DNA of 32,515 nt from Mesostigma viride. Taxonomy: Eukaryota; Streptophyta; Mesostigmatophyceae; Mesostigmatales; Mesostigmataceae. The translations under genes and the position numbers were made by a program. Positions 8,922-20,315 of this stretch are shown piece by piece. The number at the start of each line of letters is the position of its first letter. Within the stretch, counting starts at the first letter, position 1. The stretch is taken from the NCBI GenBank assembly GCA_009746045.1, contig RPFO01001477.1:2501-35015 (forward strand), written 5' to 3'. The notes beneath the pieces are model-generated. The model had not been told where the DNA came from. It saw only the letters and a list, made by a program, of their open reading frames with translations, and did not search any database.

Positions 8922-11762
8922 ATGGCAGGATCTGTAGTGGATGGGGGTGAATATGCTGAAGGAGCCCCTTACGAACCGTTAGTGGCCGCACGCTTGGCTT
9001 TGCCTGGTCCGGGGGAAGGTGGCCAAGTGGATGTGCTGAACTTACTACCCCCCTCTTGGGGAGCAATTTTGAATGATGAGAGTAGGATGGTACGGACGCT
9101 GAGCCCAGCAGAGCGGATCTTGCAGAAGTCGATGCGGATCTCGCGGGGGTGTAGCATGGAGGAGTTCGCGCGGGTTTGCACGGTGTGTGTGGAGAGGGGG
9201 ATTTTGGGTGGATTTTTTGAGGAGGAGCCGCCTATGGTGAACGGTACTTTCGGGGTCGGAAAGCCCGACGGCCGTATACGGCTGATTGTGGACAACCGGC
9301 GTGGCAACATGCCACTACCTGATCCTATGCCCGCTTTTTTACCACACCTTGGCGTGATTTGCGATTTGCCCACGCGCGCTGGGGAGGATGTTTTTGGGGG
9401 CGTATCAGATTTGGATTCGTACTACAACAGACTCCGCCTGCCAGTTTGGATGCGGCGGTACTGTGCGTGGATGCCGGTGTGGTCGGATCTGGTGGGCCTG
9501 AGTGGGGCTCGTCGGAAGGTGTGGCCGTGGATGTTGTGCTGGCCAATGGGCAACAAGCTGGCCGTCGCGGTGGCCCAGTGTGTGCATCAGTCTGTGTTGT
9601 ACCGCTGTGGCCCCAAGCCGCCGTTGGAGGCTAGTCGTGGGCTGAGCATCAACATGTCCGCGCTGATCCTGGTGGCGGAGGCCAACGAGGCGGGGGAGAC
9701 CGTCCGGCTGAGGCTGGAGGAGGACCCTGCTGCGCCCTTGGCGCCCTCGCCGTGCTTCGAATCTCGGCAGGATCTGGAAGGTATGCATGCTGTGACGATC
9801 GATGATCTCCATTTCACCCACTGTGCGTCGGTGGATGGGGTGAATCAGCAGCTAGATCGTGTTCAGGCTGCCTACGCCGCTGTTGGGCTGGTGCAGAAGT
9901 CTGACAAGGTGGTACGGGCGACAGCAGAGCAGACTGGTGTGCAGGCGGTGGGGGTCATTCACCAAAGGGATGGTGACGTGGTGCCTGTTCCTGAGCGTGT
10001 GGTGGCAGTTATCGCCGCTACTCATAGAATCTTAGATCGCGGGTTTACATACTACCGCGAACTTAGTTCTGTGCTTGGGAAGTGGGTGTGGATGCATCTG
10101 CTGTGCCGCCCCATGCTTTCGGTGTGGTCTGAGACGTACCGGCTGCTAGCAGCCATGAATGCCTCCCTGCCTGGGCGCCGCTGGCGCCTCCCTGCGGGGG
10201 CCCGCCAGGAGCTTCAGGCGGCGATCGACCTGGCCCCCTTTTTGAGGGCGGCCAGGGCCCGGCCCCTTTCTGACCGGGTCGTCGCAAGTGATGCGAGCGG
10301 CTCCGGCGGTGGGGTGGTCTACAGGGACCTGCCTGGGGCCGATTGTGCCCGGCTGGCGACCCGGCGCGAAGCGCGGGGGTGGCGGACGACAGCTTTAACG
10401 TCTGGGGAGGACTGGGACCTGGAGCGCATGGAGGAGGGGGACTACAGCCTGCTGGATAGTGGCCACTGGCGTACGGCACTGTCCTACCGGTGGCGGGGGC
10501 AGCCTAACCACATCAACGTCAAGGAGGCGATTGCTGCGACACAGGGGGTCGAGTGGTCGTGCCGGACCAAGGCGTGTCGGGGTAAGCGAGTCGTCCGGCT
10601 CGTAGACTCCAGTGCTGTGGTGGGGGCGTTTGTCAGAGGGCGGTCGTCTTCCTACCGTCTCAACCAGCTGGTTCGACGCTACTGCGCTCTGTCACTGGCT
10701 GGCGACATGCAGAGCCACTGGGTCTGGGTGGCTACCGACCACAACCCAGCTGACAAGGCCAGTCGGCGTGGCGCTTGGGTTCCTGACTTGACCCGGTGTG
10801 GTGACGTGCATCCCAACCCTGGGCCTGAGGGGGCGCGACGCCCTCGGGACTTGGCACTTTTGGAGGGCACAGTCAACCCTGTGTCTACCTTGCCAGCGTA
10901 CCGACGTGCGGCGGCTGTCTACGTGGCGTGGGCGCCACCTGGCCCTGTCGACCCAGCTGACGCCGAAGCCATTTTCTGTGAGTGGATTTCTGCTGTCTAC
11001 CATGCCAGAGGCGGGCGGGGGCGTACCTTATGCCAGCATGCCAAGGCCTGTCTGCACCTGTACTACCCCGACATTGTTCGGAATTGGGTACTGGCGGACC
11101 GCCTGCTAGCAGGTTGGCAGCGGCTTGTTCCGGCTGTCAGCCCTCCGCCTATGCCCTGGCGCCTTTGCTATTTCACTGCCCTGTTGCTAGTTTCACGTCG
11201 ACAGGTGCATTTGAGTGCGTTGATTATTATTGCTTTCCAGCAGTATTTACGCATTAGCGAGGCGCTAGGGCTGCGGGTTCGGGATGTGGCTCATCCCGGC
11301 CACCCCCTTCTCGAGCCAGGGCCCATGGTCGGTGCCCTTGTGCTGCGCAACCCCAAAACTGCGCAGGGGGCGGCCCAGCACGTCCTCGTCCGGGATCCAC
11401 TTTCTTTGTGGCTCCTGCGACGTCTGACGGCTGGCCAGCCCCCGGATGCACTCCTCTTTCGAGGCTTAACGTACAGCCAGGCTAGGCAGCAGTGGGAGGC
11501 TGTGCAGGCCCGCATGAGCATCCCAGGGATGTTTTCTTTTCACAGCCTCCGGCATGGGGGGGCGACGCACGACGCCATCGCTGGCGAGTCGCCGGAGGCC
11601 ATCCAGCTGCGCGGCCGGTGGGCTTCGGCCCTCTCGGTCACGCGCTACATTGGCCTCCACCGCAGCCTCCTGGGGCGCGACATCCCACCCGCCCTCTGGG
11701 CTCAGGCCCTGGGTTTTGACCCAGCGGCTTTCCGGCGCCACTTCGGTGGCGTCGAGTTTTGA
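8922..11762 (+). CDS. RT-RNase H-tyrosine recombinase polyprotein (ORF2)
   Basis: A 946-aa protein from the first in-frame ATG; the frame is open from 8775 without an ATG before 8922. Reverse transcriptase: GKPDGRIRLIVDNRRGN (113-129), SDLDSYYNRL (about 162-171), and the catalytic box TIDD (292-295) in place of YxDD. RNase H: SDASGSGGG (Asp457), VKEAI (Glu535), LVDSS (Asp562), ATDHNPADKAS (Asp606). A 2A-like GDVHPNPGP follows at 627-635. Tyrosine recombinase: YLRISEAL (Arg777), NPKTAQ (Lys812), FHSLRHGG (His874, Arg877), RGRW (Trp900) and VTRYIG (nucleophile Tyr909), so the full R-K-HxxR-W-Y set is present. It copies the element RNA and inserts a circular DNA by site-specific recombination. 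No DAM-type methyltransferase domain of the DIRS-1/PAT kind was recognised. No frameshift or internal stop is seen. Confidence 0.95.
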   Translation: MAGSVVDGGEYAEGAPYEPLVAARLALPGPGEGGQVDVLNLLPPSWGAILNDESRMVRTLSPAERILQKSMRISRGCSMEEFARVCTVCVERGILGGFFEEEPPMVNGTFGVGKPDGRIRLIVDNRRGNMPLPDPMPAFLPHLGVICDLPTRAGEDVFGGVSDLDSYYNRLRLPVWMRRYCAWMPVWSDLVGLSGARRKVWPWMLCWPMGNKLAVAVAQCVHQSVLYRCGPKPPLEASRGLSINMSALILVAEANEAGETVRLRLEEDPAAPLAPSPCFESRQDLEGMHAVTIDDLHFTHCASVDGVNQQLDRVQAAYAAVGLVQKSDKVVRATAEQTGVQAVGVIHQRDGDVVPVPERVVAVIAATHRILDRGFTYYRELSSVLGKWVWMHLLCRPMLSVWSETYRLLAAMNASLPGRRWRLPAGARQELQAAIDLAPFLRAARARPLSDRVVASDASGSGGGVVYRDLPGADCARLATRREARGWRTTALTSGEDWDLERMEEGDYSLLDSGHWRTALSYRWRGQPNHINVKEAIAATQGVEWSCRTKACRGKRVVRLVDSSAVVGAFVRGRSSSYRLNQLVRRYCALSLAGDMQSHWVWVATDHNPADKASRRGAWVPDLTRCGDVHPNPGPEGARRPRDLALLEGTVNPVSTLPAYRRAAAVYVAWAPPGPVDPADAEAIFCEWISAVYHARGGRGRTLCQHAKACLHLYYPDIVRNWVLADRLLAGWQRLVPAVSPPPMPWRLCYFTALLLVSRRQVHLSALIIIAFQQYLRISEALGLRVRDVAHPGHPLLEPGPMVGALVLRNPKTAQGAAQHVLVRDPLSLWLLRRLTAGQPPDALLFRGLTYSQARQQWEAVQARMSIPGMFSFHSLRHGGATHDAIAGESPEAIQLRGRWASALSVTRYIGLHRSLLGRDIPPALWAQALGFDPAAFRRHFGGVEF
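10800..10826 (+). other. 2A-like ribosome-skipping motif
   Basis: Encodes GDVHPNPGP, preceded by LTRC. The 2A consensus is D(V/I)ExNPGP, and this matches except that His replaces Glu. It lies exactly between the RNase H and recombinase domains, where separation of the two enzymes would make sense. Activity is not proven. Confidence 0.6.
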
Positions 11763-11800
11763 CGTCCTCCTGTTTTTACCTCTCGTCTTTTAGCTATCAA

Positions 11801-11828
11801 CTGACCTCACCCTTGTGTGGGAGGTCAG
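11801..11828 (+). other. 8-bp stem hairpin after ORF2
   Basis: CTGACCTC at 11801-11808 pairs with GAGGTCAG at 11821-11828 across a 12-nt loop, 38 bases after the ORF2 stop. It may be a structural element of the RNA 3' region. Function unknown. Confidence 0.4.
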
Positions 11829-11957
11829 GGGGGAAATGGTTTAACTAACCCGAGGGTGAACCTGGGTTGGGACAAAGTACCCCCATAGCTAGGTAGTTTA
11901 AGTTTTCTTTTTTGCATGTCCTACGTATTTTCGGCTGTTAGCCATGTAAGGAGATGT

Positions 11958-12155
11958 GGGTAGAGCAGGGGCACAGCTGCTGTGGGCTGGCCCTGCACAT
12001 TCACATAGTGTGCTCACCCTAGCATACAGATGGCCGTGTTGCCATCTGGTAGACATGTCTGTGTTATTCCACCGTATAGAGCTAGCACACATATTGTAAT
12101 AAATTTGATGTTTTGTGGTGATGCATGCAAAGCAAGGCAAGGCCAGAAATGGATT
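11958..12155 (+). repeat. split direct repeat B1
   Basis: This 198-bp repeat begins GGGTAGAGCAGGGGC and ends CCAGAAATGGATT. It is identical to B2 (12387-12584). It directly abuts A2, producing the ATGGATT/TGGTGAG junction that corresponds to the ends joined in a circular intermediate. Confidence 0.95.
12095..12103 (+). terminator. poly(A) signal in B1
   Basis: TGTAATAAA combines TGTAA, the usual chlorophyte poly(A) signal, with AATAAA. It is repeated in B2 at 12524-12532. Its place near the end of B agrees with 3'-end formation of the element RNA. Confidence 0.55.
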
Positions 12156-12362
12156 TGGTGAGCTATGCTCATTTTATCTATGACTAACCTGCTGAGCGGA
12201 GAATGCAACGCCGTATAGCACCAAAAGAAAAAATAATTTTAGAAAAAATATTTTTTGTGCTGGCACCCGTACCCCAGCCACCCAGGTAGGGGTTGGCTGG
12301 AGAGGTGGTTGCTATAAAGGGTGGGCTTCCATTCTAGGGAAGCAGGTTGTTTTCTTTTGCCT
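12156..12362 (+). repeat. split direct repeat A2
   Basis: This 207-bp copy of A1 lies between B1 and a 24-bp linker (12363-12386) rich in CCCACC. It repeats the TATA box. Confidence 0.95.
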
Positions 12363-12386
12363 CCCACCCGCCCACCCTGGCAAAAG

Positions 12387-12584
12387 GGGTAGAGCAGGGG
12401 CACAGCTGCTGTGGGCTGGCCCTGCACATTCACATAGTGTGCTCACCCTAGCATACAGATGGCCGTGTTGCCATCTGGTAGACATGTCTGTGTTATTCCA
12501 CCGTATAGAGCTAGCACACATATTGTAATAAATTTGATGTTTTGTGGTGATGCATGCAAAGCAAGGCAAGGCCAGAAATGGATT
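12387..12584 (+). repeat. split direct repeat B2
   Basis: This 198-bp copy of B1 forms the right edge of the element; satellite resumes at once with AGTAAATGATGAGG. It includes the TGTAATAAA poly(A) signal region. Confidence 0.95.
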
Positions 12585-14127
12585 AGTAAATGATGAGGAT
12601 TCAGGCTCCCATGGTGTCATCATGGCCCGTGTACGTACATGGATGGCATGTATGTAATTAATGATGAGGATTCAGGCTCCCATGGTGTCATCATGGCCCG
12701 TCTACGTACATGGATGTCAAAGAAAAAATGATGAGGATTCAGGCTCCCATGGTGTCATCATGGCTGGCCTACGTACATGGATGTTTCATAAAATGATGAG
12801 GATTCAGGCTCCCATGGTGTCATCATGGCCCGTCTACGTACATGGTTGGCATTTATGTAATTAATGATGAGGATTCAGGCTCCCATGGTGTCATCATGGC
12901 CCGTCTACGTACATGGATGTCAAGGAATAGTAAATGATGAGGATTCAGGCTCCCATGGGGTCATCATGGCTTGTCTACGTACATGGTTGGCATTTATGTA
13001 ATTAACGAGGAGGATTCAGGCTCCATGGTGTCATCATGGCTGGCCTACGTACATGGATGTCAAGGAATAGTAAATGATGAGGATTCAGGCTCCCATGGTG
13101 TCATCATGGCTTGTCTACGTACATGGTTGGCATTTATGTAATTAATGAGGAGGATTCAGGCTCCCATGGTGTCTCCATGGCTGGCCTACGTACATGGATG
13201 GCATTTATGTATTTAATGATGAGGATTCAGGCTCCCATGGTGTCATCATGGCTTGTCTACCTACATGGTTGGCATTTATGTAACCTGAATCCTCTCATTA
13301 AGAAAATGAAGAGGATTCAGGCTCCATTGGTGTCATCATGGCTGGCCTACGTACATGGATGTCAAGGAATAGTAAATGATGAGGATTCAGGCTCCCATGG
13401 TGTCATCATGGCCCGTCTACGTACATGGATGTCAAGGAATAGTAAATGATGAGGATTCAGGCTCCCATGGGTCATCATGGCTTGTCTACGTACATGGTTG
13501 GCATTTATGTAATTAACGAGGAGGATTCAGGCTCCATTGGTGTCATCATGGCTGGCCTACGTACATGGATGTCAAGGAATAGTAAATGATGAGGATTCAG
13601 GCTCCCATGGTGTCATCATGGCTTGTCTACGTACATGGTTGGCATTTATGTAATTAATGAGGAGGATTCAGGCTCCCATGGTGTCATCATGGCCCGTCTA
13701 CGTACATGGATGGCATTTATGTAATTAATGATGAGGATTCAGGCTCCCATGGGTCATCATGGCTTGTCTACGTACATGGTTGGCATTTATGTAATTAATG
13801 AGGAGGATTCAGGCTCCCATGGTGTCTCCATGGCTGGCCTACGTACATGGATGTCAAGGAATAGTAAATGATGAGGATTCAGGCTCCCATGGTGTCATCA
13901 TGGCCTGTCTACGTACATGGATGGCATGTATGTAATTAATGATGAGGATTCAGGCTCCCATGGTGTCATCATGGCTTGTCTACGTACATGGATGGCATGT
14001 ATGTAATTAATGATGAGGATTCAGGCTCCATTGGTGTCATCATGGCTGGCCTACGTATGTACATGGATGTCAAAGAAAAAAAAAATGATGAGGATTCAGG
14101 CTCCCATGGTGTCATCATTGCCCGTGT

Positions 14128-15972
14128 ATGTACATGGTTGGCATTTATGTAATTAATGATGAGGATTCAGGCTCCATTGGTGTCATCATTGCCCGTGTAT
14201 GTACATGGTTGGCATTTATGTATGTAATTAATGATGAGGATTCAGGCTCCATTGGTGTCATCATGGCTGGCCTACGTATGTACATGGATGTCAAAGAAAA
14301 AAAAATGATGAGGATTCAGGCTCCCATGGTGTCATCATGGCCCGTCTACGTACATGGATGTCAAGGAATAGTAAATGATGAGGATTCAGGCTCCCATGGT
14401 GTCAGATGTCATGGCCTGTCTACGTACATGGATGGCATGTATGTAATTAATGATGAGAATTCAGGCTCCATTGGTGTCATCATGGCTGGCCTACGTATGT
14501 ACATGGATGTCAAAGAAAAAAAATGATGAGGATTCAGGCTCCCATGGTGTCATCATGGCCCGTCTACGTACATGGATGTCAAGGAATAGTAAATGATGAG
14601 GATTCAGGCTCCCATGGTGTCATCATGGCCTGTCTACGTACATGGATGGCATGTATGTATTTAATGATGAGGATTCAGGCTCCCATGGTGTCATCATGGC
14701 TGGCCTACGTACATGGATGTCTCAGAAAAAAAATGATGAGGATTCAGGCTCCCATGGTGTCATCATGGCTGGCCTACGTACATGGATGTCAAAGAAAAAA
14801 AAATGATGAGGATTCAGGCTCCCGTGGTGTCATTATGGCCCGTCTACGTGTTGTTGGCATGTATGAAATTAATGATGAGGATTCAGGCTCCCATAGTGTC
14901 ATCATGGCTGGCCTACGTACATGGTTGGCATTTATGTAATTAATGATGAGGATTCAGGCTCCCATGGTGTCATCATTGCCCGTGTATGTACATGGTTGGC
15001 ATTTATGTAATTAATGATGAGGATTCAGGCTCCATTGGTGTCATCATGGCCCGTCTACGTACATGGACCGTGGCATTTATGTATTTAATGATGAGGATTC
15101 AGGCTCCCATGGGGTCATTGATGATCATGGCATTTATGTATGTAATTAATGATGAGGATTCAGGCTCCATTGGTGTCATCATGGCTGGCCTACGTACATG
15201 GATGTCAAGGAATAGTAAATGATGAGGATTCAGGCTCCCATGGTGTCATCATGGCCCGTCTACGTACATGGATGTCAAGGAATAGTAAATGATGAGGATT
15301 CAGGCTCCCATGGGGTCATCATGGCTTGTCTACGTACATGGTTGGCATTTATGTAATTAACGAGGAGGATTCAGGCTCCATTGGTGTCATCATGGCTGGC
15401 CTACGTACATGGATGTCAAGGAATAGTAAATGATGAGGATTCAGGCTCCCATGGTGTCATCATGGCTTGTCTACGTACATGGTTGGCATTTATGTAATTA
15501 ATGAGGAGGATTCAGGCTCCCATGGTGTCATCATGGCCCGTCTACGTACATGGATGGCATTTATGTAATTAATGATGAGGATTCAGGCTCCCATGGGGTC
15601 ATCATGGCTTGTCTACGTACATGGTTGGCATTTATGTAATTAATGAGGAGGATTCAGGCTCCCATGGTGTCTCCATGGCTGGCCTACGTACATGGATGTC
15701 AAGGAATAGTAAATGATGAGGATTCAGGCTCCCATGGTGTCATCATGGCCTGTCTACGTACATGGATGGCATGTATGTAATTAATGATGAGGATTCAGGC
15801 TCCCATGGGGTCATCATGGCTTGTCTACGTACATGGATGGCATGTATGTAATTAATGATGAGGATTCAGGCTCCATTGGTGTCATCATGGCTGGCCTACG
15901 TATGTACATGGATGTCAAAGAAAAAAAAAATGATGAGGATTCAGGCTCCCATGGTGTCATCATTGCCCGTGT
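14128..15972 (+). repeat. partial higher-order repeat, 1,845-bp offset duplication
   Basis: Monomer order from 14128 repeats from 15973. The shared order includes the GTGTCAGATGTCATGG variant (14400 and 16244), the GTGTTGTTGGCATG variant and the ACCGTGGCATTTATG variant (15066 and 16917). This block is a shorter duplication to the left of the regular 4.34-kb units. Confidence 0.85.
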
Positions 15973-18900
15973 ATGTACATGGTTGCCATTTATGTAATTA
16001 ATGATGAGGATTCAGGCTCCATTGGTGTCATCATTGCCCGTGTATGTACATGGTTGGCATTTATGTATGTAATTAATGATGAGGATTCAGGCTCCATTGG
16101 TGTCATCATGGCTGGCCTACGTATGTACATGGATGTCAAAGAAAAAAAAATGATGAGGATTCAGGCTCCCATGGTGTCATCATGGCCCGTCTACGTACAT
16201 GGATGTCAAGGAATAGTAAATGATGAGGATTCAGGCTCCCATGGTGTCAGATGTCATGGCCTGTCTACGTACATGGATGGCATTTATGTATGTAATTAAT
16301 GATGAGAATTCAGGCTCCATTGGTGTCATCATGGCTGGCCTACGTATGTACATGGATGTCAAAGAAAAAAAAATGATGAGGATTCAGGCTCCCATGGTGT
16401 CATCATGGCCCGTCTACGTACATGGATGTCAAGGAATAGTAAATGATGAGGATTCAGGCTCCCATGGTGTCATCATGGCCTGTCTACGTACATGGATGGC
16501 ATGTATGTATTTAATGATGAGGATTCAGGCTCCCATGGTGTCATCATGGCTGGCCTACGTACATGGATGTCTCAGAAAAAAAATGATGAGGATTCAGGCT
16601 CCCATGGTGTCATCATGGCTGGCCTACGTACATGGATGTCAAAGAAAAAAAAATGATGAGGATTCAGGCTCCCGTGGTGTCATTATGGCCCGTCTACGTG
16701 TTGTTGGCATGTATGAAATTAATGATGAGGATTCAGGCTCCCATAGTGTCATCATGGCTGGCCTACGTACATGGTTGGCATTTATGTAATTAATGATGAG
16801 GATTCAGGCTCCCATGGTGTCATCATTGCCCGTGTATGTACATGGTTGGCATTTATGTAATTAATGATGAGGATTCAGGCTCCATTGGTGTCATCATGGC
16901 CCGTCTACGTACATGGACCGTGGCATTTATGTATTTAATGATGAGGATTCAGGCTCCCATGGGGTCATTGATGATCATGGCATTTATGTATGTAATTAAT
17001 GATGAGGATTCAGGCTCCATTGGTGTCATCATGGCTGGCCTACGTATGTACATGGATGTCAAAGAAAAAAAAATGATGAGGATTCAGGCTCCCATGGTGT
17101 CATCATGGCCCGTCTACGTACATGGATGTCAAGGAATAGTAAATGAGGAGGATTCAGGCTCCCATGGTGTCATCATGGCCCGTGTACGTACATGGATGGC
17201 ATGTATGTAATTAATGAGGAGGATTCAGGCTCCCATGGTGTCATCATGGCTGGCCTACGTACATGGATGTCAAAGAAAAAGAAATGATGAGGATTCAGGC
17301 TCCCATGGTGTCATCATGGCTGGCCTACGTACATGGATGTCTCATAAAATAAATGATGAGGATTCAGGCTCCCATGGTGTCATCATGGCTTGTCTACCTA
17401 CATTGTTGGCATGTATGTAATTAATGATGAGGATTCAGGCTCCCATGGTGTCTCCATGGCTGGCCTACGTACATGAATGGCATTTATGTAATTAATGATG
17501 AGGATTCAGGCTCCCATGGTGTCATCATGGCCCGTCTACGTACATGGATGGCATTTATGTAATTAATGATGAGGATTCAGGCTCCCATGGTGTCATCATG
17601 GCTTGTCTACGTACATGGTTGGCATTTATGTAATTAATGAGGAGGATTCAGGCTCCCATGGTGTCATCATGGCCCGTCTACTTACATGGATGGCATTTAT
17701 GTAATTAATGATGAGGATTCAGGCTCCCATGGGGTCATCATGGCTTGTCTACGTACATGGTTGGCATTTATGTAATTAATGAGGAGGATTCAGGCTCCCA
17801 TGGTGTCTCCATGGCTGGCCTACGTACATGGATGTCAAGGAATAGTAAATGATGAGGATTCAGGCTCCCATGGTGTCATCATGGCTTGTCTACCTACATG
17901 GTTGGCATTTATGTCACCTGAATCCTCTCATTAAGAAAATGAAGAGGATTCAGGCTCCATTGGTGTCATCATGGCTGGCCTACGTACATGGATGTCAAGG
18001 AATAGTAAATGATGAGGATTCAGGCTCCCATGGTGTCATCATGGCCCGTCTACGTACATGGATGTCAAGGAATAGTAAATGATGAGGATTCAGGCTCCCA
18101 TGGGGTCATCATGGCTTGTCTACGTACATGGTTGGCATTTATGTAATTAACGAGGAGGATTCAGGCTCCCATGGTGTCATCATGGCCCGTCTACGTACAT
18201 GGATGTCAAGGAATAGTAAATGATGAGGATTCAGGCTCCCATGGGTCATCATGGCTTGTCTACGTACATGGTTGGCATTTATGTAATTAACGAGGAGGAT
18301 TCAGGCTCCATTGGTGTCATCATGGCTGGCCTACGTACATGGATGTCAAGGAATAGTAAATGATGAGGATTCAGGCTCCCATGGTGTCATCATGGCCTGT
18401 CTACGTACATGGATGGCATGTATGTAATTAATGATGAGGATTCAGGCTCCCATGGTGTCATCATGGCTTGTCTACGTACATGGTTGGCATTTATGTAATT
18501 AATGAGGAGGATTCAGGCTCCCATGGTGTCATCATGGCTTGTCTACGTACATGGTTGGCATTTATGTAATTAATGATGAGGATTCAGGCTCCCATGGTGT
18601 CTCCATGGCTGGCCTACGTACATGGATGTCAAGGAATAGTAAATGATAAGGATTCAGGCTCCCATGGTGTCATCATGGCCCGTCTACGTACATGGATGGC
18701 ATTTATGTAATTAATGATGAGGATTCAGGCTCCCATGGGGTCATCATGGCTTGTCTACGTACATGGTTGGCATTTATGTAATTAATGAGGAGGATTCAGG
18801 CTCCCATGGTGTCTCCATGGCTGGCCTACGTACATGGATGTCAAGGAATAGTAAATGATGAGGATTCAGGCTCCCATGGTGTCATCATGGCCTGTCTACG

Positions 18901-20315
18901 TACATGGATGGCATGTATGTAATTAATGATGAGGATTCAGGCTCCCATGGTGTCATCATGGCTTGTCTACGTACATGGTTGGCATTTATGTAATTAATGA
19001 GGAGGATTCAGGCTCCCATGGTGTCATCATGGCTTGTCTACGTACATGGTTGGCATTTATGTAATTAATGATGAGGATTCAGGCTCCCATGGTGTCTCCA
19101 TGGCTGGCCTACGTACATGGATGTCAAGGAATAGTAAATGATGAGGATTCAGGCTCCCATGGTGTCATCATGGCCCGTGTACGTACATGGATGGCATGTA
19201 TGTAATTAATGAGGAGGATTCAGGCTCCCATGGTGTCATCATGGCTGGCCTACGTACATGGATGTCAAAGAAAAAGAAATGATGAGGATTCAGGCTCCCA
19301 TGGTGTCATCATGGCTGGCCTACGTACATGGATGTCTCATAAAATAAATGATGAGGATTCAGGCTCCCATGGTGTCATCATGGCTTGTCTACCTACATTG
19401 TTGGCATGTATGTAATTAATGATGAGGATTCAGGCTCCCATGGTGTCTCCATGGCTGGCCTACGTACATGAATGGCATTTATGTAATTAATGATGAGGAT
19501 TCAGGCTCCCATGGTGTCATCATGGCCCGTCTACGTACATGGATGGCATTTATGTAATTAATGATGAGGATTCAGGCTCCCATGGTGTCATCATGGCTTG
19601 TCTACGTACATGGTTGGCATTTATGTAATTAATGAGGAGGATTCAGGCTCCCATGGTGTCATCATGGCCCGTCTACTTACATGGATGGCATTTATGTAAT
19701 TAATGATGAGGATTCAGGCTCCCATGGGGTCATCATGGCTTGTCTACGTACATGGTTGGCATTTATGTAATTAATGAGGAGGATTCAGGCTCCCATGGTG
19801 TCTCCATGGCTGGCCTACGTACATGGATGTCAAGGAATAGTAAATGATGAGGATTCAGGCTCCCATGGTGTCATCATGGCCCGTCTACGTACATGGATGG
19901 CATTTATGTAATTAATGATGAGGATTCAGGCTCCCATGGGGTCATCATGGCTTGTCTACGTACATGGTTGGCATTTATGTAATTAATGAGGAGGATTCAG
20001 GCTCCCATGGTGTCTCCATGGCTGGCCTACGTACATGGATGTCAAGGAATAGTAAATGATGAGGATTCAGGCTCCCATGGTGTCATCATGGCCTGTCTAC
20101 GTACATGGATGGCATGTATGTAATTAATGATGAGGATTCAGGCTCCCATGGGGTCATCATGGCTTGTCTACGTACATGGATGGCATGTATGTAATTAATG
20201 ATGAGGATTCAGGCTCCATTGGTGTCATCATGGCTGGCCTACGTATGTACATGGATGTCAAAGAAAAAAAAAATGATGAGGATTCAGGCTCCCATGGTGT
20301 CATCATTGCCCGTGT
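15973..20315 (+). repeat. higher-order repeat copy 1 (4,343 bp)
   Basis: Marker monomers recur with a period of 4,339-4,343 bp. Markers at 15973, 16836, 17214 and 17849 reappear at 20316, 21175, 21553 and 22188. The 4-bp length difference is explained by one linker, where GGCATTTATGTATGTAATT here matches GGCATGTATGTAATT in the next copy. Within the copy the marker at 17214 recurs at 19209 (1,995 bp apart), so the large unit contains an internal duplication. Confidence 0.9.
17917..17954. repeat. 12-bp stem micro-inversion marker in satellite
   Basis: CCTGAATCCTCT at 17917-17928 is the exact inverse of AGAGGATTCAGG at 17943-17954, a small inverted piece of the monomer core replacing a normal linker. 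The same marker is at 13284 and 22256, and the last two are one higher-order period (4,339 bp) apart. Confidence 0.85.

Larger units (their letters stand above)
7256..12584 (+). mobile_element. DIRS/PAT-type tyrosine-recombinase retrotransposon
   Basis: A complete 5,329-bp element with order A1, ORF1, ORF2 (RT, RNase H, tyrosine recombinase), B1, A2, B2. Split direct repeats of this form, a YR instead of a DDE integrase, and absence of a target-site duplication define the PAT/Ngaro branch of DIRS-like elements. Relatives such as Kangaroo and TOC3 are known from volvocine green algae. Both ORFs are open, A1/A2 differ by one T in a homopolymer, and B1/B2 are identical, so the copy is young and possibly active. 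It lies in the satellite in the same orientation as the array. Confidence 0.95.

Noticed and set aside
9325-11741. Minus-strand frames opposite ORF2
   Set aside because: Pro/Arg/Ser-rich shadows of a GC-rich coding region with all catalytic motifs on the + strand.
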